Assembly: GCF_003428625.2 (NCBI RefSeq)
Contig: NZ_QVQT02000001.1
Coordinates: 744,001 to 808,000, forward strand
Source of the DNA: Paracidobacterium acidisoli
GTDB taxonomy: Bacteria > Acidobacteriota > Terriglobia > Terriglobales > Acidobacteriaceae
Direction of reading: 5' to 3'
Length of the DNA stretch: 64,000 nt
The notes below the pieces were generated by a model. The model saw only the letters and a program-made list of their open reading frames with translations. It did not search any database and had not been told where the DNA came from. Made by a program: the position numbers and the translations under genes. Position 1 is the stretch's first letter; each line of letters starts with the position of its first letter. Below are positions 26,024 to 34,797 of the stretch, piece by piece.

Positions 26024-26335
26024 CTAATCGAGATCGAAGTCGCGCAGCGGCTTGCCTTCGTCCGGAGTTTCCTTCGCTTTGCGGAGCGCTTCGGCAAATT
26101 TTTTTTCGAGCAGGTCGTTGCGGTTCTTCTCGGCGTCGACGGACTGGCGGAAGATGCTCTCCTTGCGGTCTTCCTGCTCGCGCATGGCGCGGGCGGCGGT
26201 TTCGAAATCCTCAAAGGTGCGCTTGCGCGGAGCGGGGGTGTGCGCGATGACGGACCGGGTGTCGAGATCGATTTTCAGCGACGCTCCGCAGTCGGGACAT
26301 GCGACTTCGATGGTCTGATGCTCTTTGTTTGCCAT
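26024..26335 (-). CDS. Small zinc-ribbon-like protein with charged helical tail
   Basis: A 103-residue protein starting MANKEHQTIEVACPDCG. One CPDC knuckle is visible (residues 13-16) but no second Cys pair, so any zinc site would need a dimer or other ligands. The rest (about 38-90) is a highly charged predicted helix (FETAARAMREQEDRKESIF). ATG 26335 begins at the natural N-terminus; the upstream in-frame ATG at 26467 adds implausible sequence. Function unknown. Confidence 0.65.
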   Translation of the reverse strand: MANKEHQTIEVACPDCGASLKIDLDTRSVIAHTPAPRKRTFEDFETAARAMREQEDRKESIFRQSVDAEKNRNDLLEKKFAEALRKAKETPDEGKPLRDFDLD

Positions 26336-26481
26336 ATTGGTTGCTGCCTGCGGCGCGGTCGCGCGCACAGGGCTCCAGGGCGTGAATGTAACACCACGGC
26401 GGGCGGCGTTGCAATGCGGAGCAGCATGCCTGATTCTCTTCCAGAGCTGAAGCCGCGCATGATACAAAGCAAAACTCTTAT

Positions 26482-26528
26482 CCCATCTTAGCCGCCAAAG
26501 ACGGGCGGCGAAGATGGGGCACCCGGCG
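26482..26528 (-). repeat. Variable-stem hairpin repeat unit
   Basis: Stem CCCATCTT-A-GCCGCC (26482-26496) with GGCGGC-G-AAGATGGG (26504-26518), one A/G mismatch, then the box TGGGGCACCCGGCG (26515-26528), 13 of 14 bases like the other copies. Confidence 0.65.
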
Positions 26529-26580
26529 CTTCACTCCGTTCCGCTTCGGTCGGGATGACAAAGTTTAAGGGGAGTACGAT

Positions 26581-26621
26581 CCCGCATCTGCCGAAAGAAG
26601 GCAGATGCGGGGCACCCGGCA
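26581..26621 (-). repeat. Variable-stem hairpin repeat unit
   Basis: Perfect 12-bp stem CCCGCATCTGCC (26581-26592) / GGCAGATGCGGG (26600-26611) with a 7-nt loop, then GGGGCACCCGGCA (26609-26621). Same box as other copies, different stem. Confidence 0.65.
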
Positions 26622-26655
26622 TCCCACGTTTGAAAGCACGGATGCCAGGCGGAGA

Positions 26656-28263
26656 TCAGAGATAAATGACTTTGTGGCCGGGACACTCCTGCGCGGCCTG
26701 CTCGACGAGGGTCGAGAGCAAGGCGTCTCCGTAGCGGGCGAGGTATGCGACGCCGCCGATGACCCGCTCCTGCGGATGATGATTCGGAAAGAGGTTCAGA
26801 TACAGCGCGTCGACGTGGCGGCGGATGCTGCTCTCTTTCTGGAGCTGGTAGTTCGCGGCGAGGCGGCGCAGACGGTTCATCTGATAGCGCATTTTGCGCG
26901 CGGCGATCTCAGCCGAGCGGCCCAGGCCATGATCGAGCGACTGCATCCAGGCGGTGACCGAGGTCAGCTCTTCGTCGAGCGCGTTTCCGGCTGAGGCGAG
27001 CTTCTTTTTGCCTTCGATGGGGATGGCGCGCGCGCCGAGGCGCTGGGCCAGCTCGTCGGGATGCGTCGCGATGATCTGCTGCAGGTCGAGCTCGTGCTGC
27101 GCAAGCACGGTGGCCACGGCGGGCTCTATGAGCGTGGCGCTGAGCCGGGGCACGATCGGCGTGAAGCGGCCGAGGATGGCCTGATAGAGCACCTGCGACT
27201 GCGCGAAGTAGGCGATCTCGGACGGGCCGCCGATGTAGGCGCGGGTGGGCAGCAGGTAATCCTGAAAGACGGGGCGCAGAAGGGCGTTGGGGCTGAAGCG
27301 GTGCGGAGCGCGGTCGAGCAGGGCGAGCAGCTCGGCGGTCTCGTACTGGCGCTTTCCCGCGGTCCATATCTGCGCGTCCTTCCGCTTCAGCGCGAGGCGC
27401 GCGCCGGCTTCTTCACCGTTGTTTGCTTCCTCGATGAGGAAGAGGAGGCTGCTGCCGGGCGCGACCAGAACCTGGGAATGATAGCCGCGGTCTTTGAGCT
27501 CCTGATCGCGAATGTGCAGCGCGGACTCGAGTGCGGCGGCCTGCTCGATGGCCTGACGGAAGACGGGAGCGCCGAGGGCGTGGAAGCGGGGGTCGGCGGC
27601 GTCGATAACCACCAGTCCATAAGCGGCGAAGGTGGCGGCGGCCCATTGCGCGAAGGCGCGGGCGAAGGTCGCATCGGAGCGGTAACACTGCGCGAGCAGA
27701 TCGAACTCGGGCGTGCCGCCGATGAGCTCGGCCGCTTTGTCGAGGACGGCCTCGATGCCGGCACCGAGGCGGATGCCGCCGACGGGCTGTCCGGCGTGGC
27801 TGTGCCCGGACTCGAGGCGCAGTGTGTGCAGCTGATGGCGCGAGGGCAGCGTGAGGTGATCGGCTTCGGCGAGGTCGTGATCCTCACTGGCGAGCCAGAA
27901 GACCGGGACCGAATCCGTATCCTGCGCCTTGCGGATGGCGGTGGCGATCTTGTGCAGCGTGAAGAGCGGACCGCCGAAGAGCGTGACCTGCTGGCCGGTG
28001 ACGATGGCGCCGGTTCCGGTACGGAGACGCTCGATATTCTCAAAGGTCTTTGCGCCGGCTCCGAAGCTCTGATTCTGCTCTCTGAGCAGATCGGCGACGG
28101 CGGCGCGAAGCGCGGGCTGCTGCGCGGGGGTGGGTGCAGACTGGTGCGGGCCACAGGGGCTGGCCGGAAAAAAGGGCGTCATCGGCTCGCGACTGGCGGT
28201 GTAGTCGAGGAAGAGCCGGTTCAGTCCCGGCAGGGTCGAAATAGGGTAACAATCTGTCTGCAC
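26656..28263 (-). CDS. bshC: Bacillithiol biosynthesis cysteine-adding enzyme BshC
   Basis: A 535-residue protein recognisable as BshC, the putative ligase adding Cys to GlcN-malate in bacillithiol synthesis. Family blocks: TGQQVTLFGGPLFTLHK, FWLASEDHDLAE, IGGPSEIAYFAQ, a C-terminal coiled-coil region, then NLFPNHHPQERV near the end. The frame continues to an ATG at 28344, but GTG 28263 gives (M)QTDCYPISTLPGLNRLFLDY, where homologues begin. No bshA or bshB gene lies nearby. Cytoplasmic. Confidence 0.9.
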   Translation of the reverse strand: MQTDCYPISTLPGLNRLFLDYTASREPMTPFFPASPCGPHQSAPTPAQQPALRAAVADLLREQNQSFGAGAKTFENIERLRTGTGAIVTGQQVTLFGGPLFTLHKIATAIRKAQDTDSVPVFWLASEDHDLAEADHLTLPSRHQLHTLRLESGHSHAGQPVGGIRLGAGIEAVLDKAAELIGGTPEFDLLAQCYRSDATFARAFAQWAAATFAAYGLVVIDAADPRFHALGAPVFRQAIEQAAALESALHIRDQELKDRGYHSQVLVAPGSSLLFLIEEANNGEEAGARLALKRKDAQIWTAGKRQYETAELLALLDRAPHRFSPNALLRPVFQDYLLPTRAYIGGPSEIAYFAQSQVLYQAILGRFTPIVPRLSATLIEPAVATVLAQHELDLQQIIATHPDELAQRLGARAIPIEGKKKLASAGNALDEELTSVTAWMQSLDHGLGRSAEIAARKMRYQMNRLRRLAANYQLQKESSIRRHVDALYLNLFPNHHPQERVIGGVAYLARYGDALLSTLVEQAAQECPGHKVIYL

Positions 28264-28567
28264 AGCGTTCCGTTCCGGCGTTTCGTTTCGGGGAGCTCCC
28301 GATGTGCTGCAGGATGATGGACCGGGATCAAGCAAGTATCTCACGTGCCCGGGTCCGATTTTCGCCCTTTGCCGCGGGTGGTCACCATGATTGTCTTCGG
28401 TCCTGTACGGATCTTTTCATTGTGATGCAGGGCGGAGGACTCCCACGTGCCCATCGGATGCTGAGAGCAGGCGCGAAGATGCAGAGAGATGCGGACGGGG
28501 GCAAAGATTCAGGCTGTATCCGGAACAGGAGAGCGGGCGAATGTTAGCGTAGACGTGAGGACGTTCC
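28264..28567. other. Divergent promoter region, bshC / Nudix
   Basis: About 300 bases between divergent starts. I see no gene, repeat or clear promoter box. GAGGAC at about 28558 may serve as the Nudix ribosome binding site. Confidence 0.35.
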
Positions 28568-29197
28568 ATGGCGAAGAAAAAGAAGCAGGCGGAGCAGGCA
28601 GAGACGGCCGCGGTTGCGGTGAGAAAAACGCTGAAGGTCAGACCGGGCAAAGAGGCCAAAGTGCTGACGTCGAAGGTCTCCTATGACGGGCCGCTCTTTC
28701 GCGTGCTCTCGGAGGAGATTCGCGAGCCGAACGGCAACCAGGTAAAGCGCGACGTGATCCGCCACAACGGGTCGGTGGTGATTCTGGCAGTGGACAGCTC
28801 GAAGAGCAGGAAAGATCCGCTGATTCTGATCGAGCGGCAGTTCCGGCACGCGGCGGGGCAGTATCTGTATGAGGTTCCGGCCGGAAAGATGGACAAGGGC
28901 GAGAAGCGGCTCTCCGCGGCGAAGCGCGAGCTGATGGAGGAGACCGGCTACCGCGCGAAGAAGTGGTCGAAGCTGGTGCGGTACTTCGCGAGCCCGGGAT
29001 TTCTGGGCGAATGGATGCAGGTGTTTCTGGCCGAAGAGCTGACGCCGGGCAAGGCGCAGCCGGAAGAGGATGAATCGCTGGAGCTGCAGTTTGTGCCGCT
29101 CTCGGAGCTGCTGCGGCTGATCGATACGGGAGAGATTCGCGACGGCAAAACGCTTGTCTCCGTGATGCTTTACGACCGGCTGCTGCGGCGCGGCTGA
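28568..29197 (+). CDS. Nudix hydrolase, ADP-ribose pyrophosphatase-like
   Basis: A 209-residue Nudix protein. The Nudix box (Gx5Ex7REUxEExGU) is complete: GKMDKGEKR, then [23 protein letters not shown] before it and the proline in YFASPGF after it are typical of ADP-sugar pyrophosphatases. It hydrolyses nucleoside diphosphate derivatives; ADP-ribose is the best guess. The N-terminal 35 residues are Lys/Ala-rich and probably disordered. Confidence 0.85.
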   Translation: MAKKKKQAEQAETAAVAVRKTLKVRPGKEAKVLTSKVSYDGPLFRVLSEEIREPNGNQVKRDVIRHNGSVVILAVDSSKSRKDPLILIERQFRHAAGQYLYEVPAGKMDKGEKRLSAAKRELMEETGYRAKKWSKLVRYFASPGFLGEWMQVFLAEELTPGKAQPEEDESLELQFVPLSELLRLIDTGEIRDGKTLVSVMLYDRLLRRG

Positions 29198-29340
29198 AGA
29201 GGCGCAAAGCAGAAATCAGGATAAAGACGGACCCGGAGCCACGATTCGGGGGAAACCAAAGCCAGGGAAGGTGCGTCTTTAAAAGAGGCAGGTTGGTTTT
29301 CTCCCAACTGCACTCTGCTGAACAGGAAGGTCGAGAGCTC

Positions 29341-29559
29341 GTGGCTCAGTACAAAGGCAAGGTGAAGTGGTTCAACAACGCGAAGGGATATGGTTTTATC
29401 GGTCGCGATGATGGGCCGGATGTTTTCGTTCACTACAGCGCCATTCAGATCGACGGATACAAGAGTCTGAAAGAAGGGGACGACGTCGAGTTCGACATCA
29501 TTCAGGGACAAAAGGGCCCTCAGGCAGATCAGGTCATGCGACTTCGCGAAAGCGCCTGA
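29341..29559 (+). CDS. Cold-shock domain protein
   Basis: A 72-residue single cold-shock domain: [15 protein letters not shown] (RNP1 KGYGFI) and DVFVHYSAI (RNP2). It binds single-stranded RNA/DNA as an RNA chaperone. Start GTG 29341 is preferred to the upstream in-frame ATG at 29293 because AGGAAGG lies 10 bases upstream and homologues begin (M)[10 protein letters not shown]. The upstream 140 bases probably form an mRNA leader, common for csp genes. Confidence 0.92.
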   Translation: MAQYKGKVKWFNNAKGYGFIGRDDGPDVFVHYSAIQIDGYKSLKEGDDVEFDIIQGQKGPQADQVMRLRESA

Positions 29560-29788
29560 CAACTGCCCGGCACGAACCGGATCAGATGCTCTTTTTATAA
29601 CTATGGCCGCAGCCTGCCGCTGCAAGGTCTCCCCCTGTTGTTGTGTGTCTGTGGCCAGCAGCCCGGTTCCCTTCTGCGGATCTCCTTCTGAGGGATCTCC
29701 TTCTCCGGATCTGTGTATCTCCGCAAACCTGTGTGTCTTCCCGCTGAAAACACCCTGGCGCGCTGCGCCGCCCGTCTGCTGAAAATGC

Positions 29789-29794
29789 CATAAT
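29789..29794 (+). promoter_or_regulatory. Candidate -10 box (leaderless type) for polX
   Basis: CATAAT eight bases before ATG 29803, no Shine-Dalgarno in between. Predicts transcription from the start codon. Confidence 0.45.
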
Positions 29795-29802
29795 CAGCAG
29801 CG

Positions 29803-31545
29803 ATGGACAATCGCTCGATTACCAATCTGCTGGCGGAGGCCGCCGATCTGCTGGAGATCGACGGCGCAGACTCTTTCCGCATCCGCTCATACCGGCGCGC
29901 CGCTGAGGCGGTGGAATCGACCACGCTGCAGCTGAGCGAGATCGCCTCCGACATGAAGAAGCTGCTGGAGATTCCCGGCATCGGCAAGAGCATGGCGGCC
30001 AATATTCAGGAGATCGAGCGCACGGGAAGCTTCGGCATTCGCGATGAGCTGCTGAAGAAGTACCGTCCGACGATGCTGGACCTGCTGAAGCTGCCGGGGA
30101 TGGGGCCGAAGAGCGTGGCGCTGTTCTGGGAGGCGCTGCAGGTGGCCTCGATCGACGAGCTGGAGGCGGCGATTACCGCAGGCCGGCTGAAGAGCCTGCC
30201 GCGCATGGGCGAAAAGCAGATCGAAAAGCTGAAAAAAGGGATCGAGGAATACAGGAAAAACTCCGGACGCTTTCTGATCGACGATGGAGAGATGGCCGCG
30301 GAGAAGCTGATCGCCTATCTGCGCGAGTTTCCAGGGCTCGACATCCTTACGCCCGCGGGCTCGCTGCGGCGCGGACGCGAGACGGTGGGCGATCTGGACA
30401 TTCTGGTCACGGGGCCGGCGTGCGCGGAGAACAATGTCGCAGCCGCAGTAGAGTATGTGGCGCAGTATCCGCCGATCAGCAGCCTGCTGGCCAGGGGGCA
30501 GAACAAGGTCAGCTTTCTGCTGCGCAACGGCCTGCAGGTGGATGTGCGGCTGCTGCCGGAGTCGTCGTACGGCGCGGCGCTGCAGTACTTCACGGGATCG
30601 AAGATGCACAACGTCTCGATTCGGCAGCGGGCGCTGAAGTATGGCTACACGCTGAACGAGTATGCGCTGGCCCGCGTCGACGACGGCACGCCGGTCGCGG
30701 CGGCGACGGAGACGGAGATTTACGCGGCGCTCGATCTGGACTGGATTCCGCCGGAGCTGCGCGAGAACAACGGCGAGATCGAAGCGGCGGAGGCGCACCG
30801 GCTGCCGGCGCTGATCGAGCAGGAAGATATTCGCGGCGATGTGCACATGCACACGAATGCCACGGACGGGCGCAACACCATTCGCGAGATGGCGGAAGCG
30901 GGCCTGGCGCGCGGATATGCATACATCGCGATTACAGATCACTCGAAGAATCTGGCGATGACCAACGGGCTCGACGACGAGCGGGCGCTCGAGCATATTC
31001 GCCGCATTCGCGAGGTCGATGAGGAGATGGAAGGGCGCATTCGCGTTTTTCCGGGCATCGAGGTCGATATCCTGGCGGACGGCGAGCTGGATTTATCGGA
31101 TGAAGTGCTGGCGCAGATGGATGTGGTGATCGCCAGCGTACACTCGCTGTTCAATCAGCCGGAAGAGCAGATGACGGAGCGCGTGCTCCGCGCAATCGAA
31201 AACCCGTATGTGCGGATTCTGGGCCATCCGACGGGGCGGCTGCTGCTGCGCCGCGAGGCCTTCAAAATTAACGTGGCCGCGGTGCTGCGCAAAGCGTCGG
31301 AGCTGGGCGTGGCCGTCGAGCACAATGCGTATCCGGACCGGCTGGATCTGTGCGACCGCGATCTGCGCCTGGCGAAGGAGCTGGGCTGCAAAATCGCGGT
31401 GAATACCGATTCGCACCATACCAGCCACATGGAGAAGATGCGCTACGGCATTCGCCAGCTGCGGCGCGCGTGGCTGCGGAAGGAAGACGTGCTGAACACG
31501 CTGCCGGCGGATGCGTTTCTGGCTGCGCTGCGCCCGCGCCCCTGA
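29803..31545 (+). CDS. polX: DNA polymerase/3'-5' exonuclease PolX
   Basis: A 580-residue bacterial family X polymerase fused to a PHP domain. Residues about 1-140 hold helix-hairpin-helix elements (IPGIGKSMAANI, LPGMGPKSVALF). The palm has GSLRRGRETVGDLDILV with two metal aspartates and VDVRLL with the third. The PHP domain (about 342-570) shows DVHMHTNATDG, ITDHSKNL, GHPTGRLL and NTDSHH metal ligands. Role: gap filling in base excision repair with Mn-dependent exonuclease. No Shine-Dalgarno; a -10 box 8 bases upstream suggests a leaderless mRNA. Confidence 0.93.
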   Translation: MDNRSITNLLAEAADLLEIDGADSFRIRSYRRAAEAVESTTLQLSEIASDMKKLLEIPGIGKSMAANIQEIERTGSFGIRDELLKKYRPTMLDLLKLPGMGPKSVALFWEALQVASIDELEAAITAGRLKSLPRMGEKQIEKLKKGIEEYRKNSGRFLIDDGEMAAEKLIAYLREFPGLDILTPAGSLRRGRETVGDLDILVTGPACAENNVAAAVEYVAQYPPISSLLARGQNKVSFLLRNGLQVDVRLLPESSYGAALQYFTGSKMHNVSIRQRALKYGYTLNEYALARVDDGTPVAAATETEIYAALDLDWIPPELRENNGEIEAAEAHRLPALIEQEDIRGDVHMHTNATDGRNTIREMAEAGLARGYAYIAITDHSKNLAMTNGLDDERALEHIRRIREVDEEMEGRIRVFPGIEVDILADGELDLSDEVLAQMDVVIASVHSLFNQPEEQMTERVLRAIENPYVRILGHPTGRLLLRREAFKINVAAVLRKASELGVAVEHNAYPDRLDLCDRDLRLAKELGCKIAVNTDSHHTSHMEKMRYGIRQLRRAWLRKEDVLNTLPADAFLAALRPRP

Positions 31546-31560
31546 GGACGGGGCGCGGTA

Positions 31561-32688
31561 TCAGTGCGTCTTCTGCTTGTCCGCTTTGGCGGGCTGGGCT
31601 CCGTTCAAACGCAGATTGATGACTTTGTTCAGCATGTCGAACCAGAAGGGCGCTCCGAGCGAGACGGCAATTGCGGTAAGAAACCAGCCGAAGAGTTTGT
31701 AGGACCAGTCTCCGGCCAGCCAGCTCAGGTGGGCACCGACATCCATCTTCTGATCTTTGGGATTGCCGTGCAGAACGAAGTCCCAGTACGGCTTTGCATT
31801 GGAGAGCTGATAGCCGATCGGCAGCGACTTCAGATCGTTTTCAACGCTTTGCCGGGCGGCGGTGTAACTGGCGATGTCGTCAGGGGTACAGGCTTTTTCG
31901 GGAGGGCAGGCGTACATCTGCGCCACCGAGGCCACCTCGTCGCGCGCGGCCTGCGAGCGCCACAGCGTGGAGGTGACGCTGAAGAGGTTGGCGTTGCAGA
32001 CGATGGCGAGAACGAGGCCGAGGCCGAGCAGAATCCACTGCGTATCGCGTTTATAGAGGCCGTTCACGCGGTCCATGGTGCCGTCGTACCACTCTTCGAC
32101 GGCGAGGTTGCAGGCCGCTGCGTCATGCTCGATGCCGAGGACGAGGGTGCGCAGGCGCTGCTTGAGTGGATTGCCGTCGGGCAGAGCGGCGATGAGCTGC
32201 GCGAAGGTCGGAGCGGGCGGCAAATGTTCCTTTGCCACGGCAGCGGCCTTTCCGGCATCGGTGTCGGGGACCTTCGCAACGACGACGGCCGCCACCTCGG
32301 CGGCAACGGCCACGGCGATCTCGGGCTGCGGAGCGGGTGGAGCGGGCTGGGTGGCTGCAACGGTCACATCGCGGGCCTCCTGAATGATGGTCGCGAGGAC
32401 GCGGCTGAAGAGCTTCGAGGAGATGTAGGTGGGTCTCGGCGTCTTCTGCGCTTTGCGGCCAAAGACGGGAAGCTTCAGCGGAGAAAAGGAGATGTTCTGG
32501 ATCAGCGGATGGCCGTAGAACTTCGCCAGAAGGTCGGGGTCCTGCAGCATGCCGTGAATGGCCACTTCGAGAGATGCCGCGCGCCGGGCGGTGAAGGCGG
32601 CGCCTACTTCCTGCACATGCGATGCGATGATGCTGAGCAGAAGACAGACCAGAGCGATGCCGATGGCAACGCCGAGAACCTGCTGCAT
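31561..32688 (-). CDS. Hypothetical membrane protein with Ala/Val-rich central region
   Basis: A 375-residue protein with an N-terminal membrane helix (LGVAIGIALVCLLLSIIASH), a Pro/Ala/Val-rich middle (about 110-160), a second hydrophobic helix at about 218-236 (WILLGLGLVLAIVCNANLFS) and a C-terminal pair ending SLGAPFWFDMLNKVINLR. No named domain is recognised. The last block is a conserved ending I associate with large acidobacterial and proteobacterial inner-membrane hypotheticals. It converges with polX, whose stop lies 15 bases away. Confidence 0.65.
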   Translation of the reverse strand: MQQVLGVAIGIALVCLLLSIIASHVQEVGAAFTARRAASLEVAIHGMLQDPDLLAKFYGHPLIQNISFSPLKLPVFGRKAQKTPRPTYISSKLFSRVLATIIQEARDVTVAATQPAPPAPQPEIAVAVAAEVAAVVVAKVPDTDAGKAAAVAKEHLPPAPTFAQLIAALPDGNPLKQRLRTLVLGIEHDAAACNLAVEEWYDGTMDRVNGLYKRDTQWILLGLGLVLAIVCNANLFSVTSTLWRSQAARDEVASVAQMYACPPEKACTPDDIASYTAARQSVENDLKSLPIGYQLSNAKPYWDFVLHGNPKDQKMDVGAHLSWLAGDWSYKLFGWFLTAIAVSLGAPFWFDMLNKVINLRLNGAQPAKADKQKTH

Positions 32689-32831
32689 GGAACCCTCCCA
32701 CGGGATTGTGTCCTGAAACGGATGCCAGTATGCCGGGGAGGCAGAGCACTGTCGAGAAAATTCCGAATGGACGGGAGGGGCGAATTGGCGCGGCGGGCAG
32801 GCAGGGGCTGCGGTAGAATGCAGTCTCTGCT

Positions 32832-33410
32832 ATGTCTGACGACTCCTCCCCCGCAAACCACCCGATCGTGGTTGTCCTTGCCGCGATGGTGATCGCTGTG
32901 CTCGCCATCGGGGCGTATGTGTGGATCAACAACAAGCCGCCGGTGCACGCGGGGCAGGTGCTGTCGATCACCGCGTATCCGATTCATCGCGATCTGTCGA
33001 CGGGATCGGGGATAGGCGGACTGAACGGCGAGAAAGATACGTTCGACGAGGTCATCGTTCTGGCCGATGTGCGCATCCGGAACCAGGCGGACATTCCGAT
33101 CTTTCTGCACGATATGTCAGGCGATGTGACGATGGCGGACGATTCGGTGCAGCACGGCACGGCGGCGGGACGGTCGGACTTTCAGAAAGTATTTATCGCC
33201 TACAGCGATCTGGCGCCGCAGAAGAAGGAACCGATTCTGCGCGATATGACGCTGACGCCCGGACAGCAGGTGGAAGGGCAGATGATCTTTCACTATCCGA
33301 TCACGAAGGATCAGTGGAACCAGCGTAAGAACTTTGCGATCTCCGTTGAATTTCAGCACCAGAAGAACCTGGTGATGCAGGCTCCGGCGGGAACGGTTTT
33401 CGGAAGCTGA
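32832..33410 (+). CDS. Membrane-anchored hypothetical protein
   Basis: A 192-residue protein with one N-terminal membrane anchor (IVVVLAAMVIAVLAIGAYVW, residues 12-31) and an extracytoplasmic beta-rich domain (VIVLADVRIRNQADIPIFLH, then FHYPITKDQWNQRK). The pattern resembles FxLYD/DUF2393-type immunoglobulin-like domains, at low certainty. TAGAAT at 32814-32819 is a good -10 box 12 bases before the ATG. A large repeat tract follows. Confidence 0.65.
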   Translation: MSDDSSPANHPIVVVLAAMVIAVLAIGAYVWINNKPPVHAGQVLSITAYPIHRDLSTGSGIGGLNGEKDTFDEVIVLADVRIRNQADIPIFLHDMSGDVTMADDSVQHGTAAGRSDFQKVFIAYSDLAPQKKEPILRDMTLTPGQQVEGQMIFHYPITKDQWNQRKNFAISVEFQHQKNLVMQAPAGTVFGS

Positions 33411-33834
33411 CGGGCAGCAGCTGGTGAGGCGGTCAGCTGAGAAGCGGTCAGCGATAAGACGGCCAGCTAAAGTCCGGTTAGCTGAAAACCGGTCAGCTAA
33501 GAGCCGGTCAGTGGAACAACGACTGCAGATCCCTCCGCTGCGCTTCACTGCGTTCCGCTCCGGTCGGGATGACAATTCATTCTTAGATTGTGGCTGCTCT
33601 GCATTTGCCATGAAGAATGCGGCTGGTAAAGCAGCTAAAAAGCGGGCAGCTAAAGTCCGGTCAGCAGAACAACGACTGCAGATCCCTCCGCTCCGCTATG
33701 CTCCGGTCGGGATGACAATTCATTCTTAGATTGCGCTGCTCTGCATTTGCCATGAGGAATGCGGCTGGTGAAGCGGTCGGCTAACCGATTTTTAGCTAAC
33801 CGGACTTTAGCTGACCGCTTCTTCGCTACTCGCC
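33411..33834. repeat. Compound repeat tract between convergent genes
   Basis: Three layers are visible. First, about six imperfect 15-17 base units of the GGTCAGCT-A/G-A type at 33430-33513. Second, a direct duplication of about 130 bases (33496-33632 and 33648-33774), each copy containing GATCCCTCCGCT, CGGTCGGGATGACAATTC and CATTTGCCATGA. Third, inverted 34-base arms at 33465-33498 and 33779-33812 with 30 of 34 matches bracketing the duplication. No gene is present. The GTCATCCCGACC box links it to the dispersed repeat family. Confidence 0.7.
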
Positions 33835-34671
33835 TTACTGTCCCGAGGTCGAGACGGGCACTGGCGCATTCTTTGGCGTGGCGATGTATCCCTGCACCTG
33901 ATTCTTGTTGATGCTGTTCACGACCAGCTCATAGAGCATGTTGCCCTTGCCGGTGTAGAACTGCACGGGCTCGTTCAGGCCGCGGTCCTTCTTCTCGATC
34001 TTCTTGTCGTCGGCGTAGACCTCAAGCGTGTAGCGGTTGTGCTTCGTATCGGCCTTCTTCAGCTCGAGGCCCACGGTCGAGATCGCCTTGCGGTGGTTTT
34101 TGTCGAGGGTGAACTCGTAGTAGTTCCGGTCGCCCTTGTGCTTGAGAATCTCGAGCTCATCGTGATTGGTCGCGATCAGGCCGCTCTGCACGCCCATATC
34201 GCCCTTCATGGACTGGAGCTGCGCTTCGGCTGTCTGCAGCTCGGTTTTGGTCTGACCGAGATCGGTCTTCACGCCGCCGACATCGGTCTTTACGCCGGTT
34301 ACATCGCTCGATACGGAGCTGATCTGCTTCTGCGTGGAGGCCTGCGCGGCGGCCTGCTCGTTTTCGAGGCGGTGGGCATCGGCCTGCTGACGGCGCAGCA
34401 GATCGGAGGCGCGCTCATCGAGCTGACGCTGGGTGAGGCCGAGAGACTGCGAGGTGACGCGAAGGCGCGCGTTCGTCTCATCGACGGCAGAGGCGAGCTT
34501 CTGATTCTGCTGCTGCTCGAGGGCCAGCTGCGCTTCGGCGTGAGTGAGACGGCCGGTGAGCAGATAGCTCCATGCAAGGCCCGCGATGGCTGCAAGCACC
34601 GCGAGCGCGAGAAGGCCCAGAAATAATCCTGAAAAACTCCGCTGCTCTCCACTTCCAGGCGTGTCACTCAT
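33835..34671 (-). CDS. Membrane-anchored coiled-coil protein, hypothetical
   Basis: A 278-residue protein with one membrane helix near the N-terminus (FLGLLALAVLAAIAGLAWSY, about 17-36), a long predicted coiled coil (about 38-160, rich in Gln/Ala/Leu, with a repeated VKTD-G-type segment: GVKTDVGGVKTDLGQTKTEL) and a C-terminal beta domain (about 172-265). The tail after the coiled coil (NYYEFTLDKNHRKAISTVGL) is distinctive, but I know no function. A role as an envelope-spanning scaffold is a guess. Confidence 0.65.
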   Translation of the reverse strand: MSDTPGSGEQRSFSGLFLGLLALAVLAAIAGLAWSYLLTGRLTHAEAQLALEQQQNQKLASAVDETNARLRVTSQSLGLTQRQLDERASDLLRRQQADAHRLENEQAAAQASTQKQISSVSSDVTGVKTDVGGVKTDLGQTKTELQTAEAQLQSMKGDMGVQSGLIATNHDELEILKHKGDRNYYEFTLDKNHRKAISTVGLELKKADTKHNRYTLEVYADDKKIEKKDRGLNEPVQFYTGKGNMLYELVVNSINKNQVQGYIATPKNAPVPVSTSGQ

Positions 34672-34784
34672 ACCGTGTCTTCCCTTCTTTCCCGGTCATT
34701 TGATGGATAGACGTCTTTGCCGGCCTTTACGCTGCAGCCGGTGAGCCAGAGCGTAGCGCGACGGCGGCTCATGTGGCAAACCCT

Positions 34785-34790
34785 TAGAAT
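34785..34790 (+). promoter_or_regulatory. Candidate -10 box (leaderless type) for thiO-like gene
   Basis: TAGAAT seven bases before GTG 34798, with no Shine-Dalgarno between. Supports GTG 34798 over the in-frame ATG 34771, which lies upstream of the box. Confidence 0.5.
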
Positions 34791-34797
34791 AGAAATT

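Larger units (their letters stand above)
26336..26655. other. Intergenic region with two hairpin repeat units
   Basis: No gene. Holds two variable-stem hairpin units (26482-26528 and 26581-26621) and between them the CGGGATGACAAAG companion box (26551-26563). Confidence 0.5.

Noticed and set aside
33411-33834. CRISPR array
   Set aside because: Repeat units are short (15-17 bases), imperfect and have no unique spacers; no cas gene nearby.
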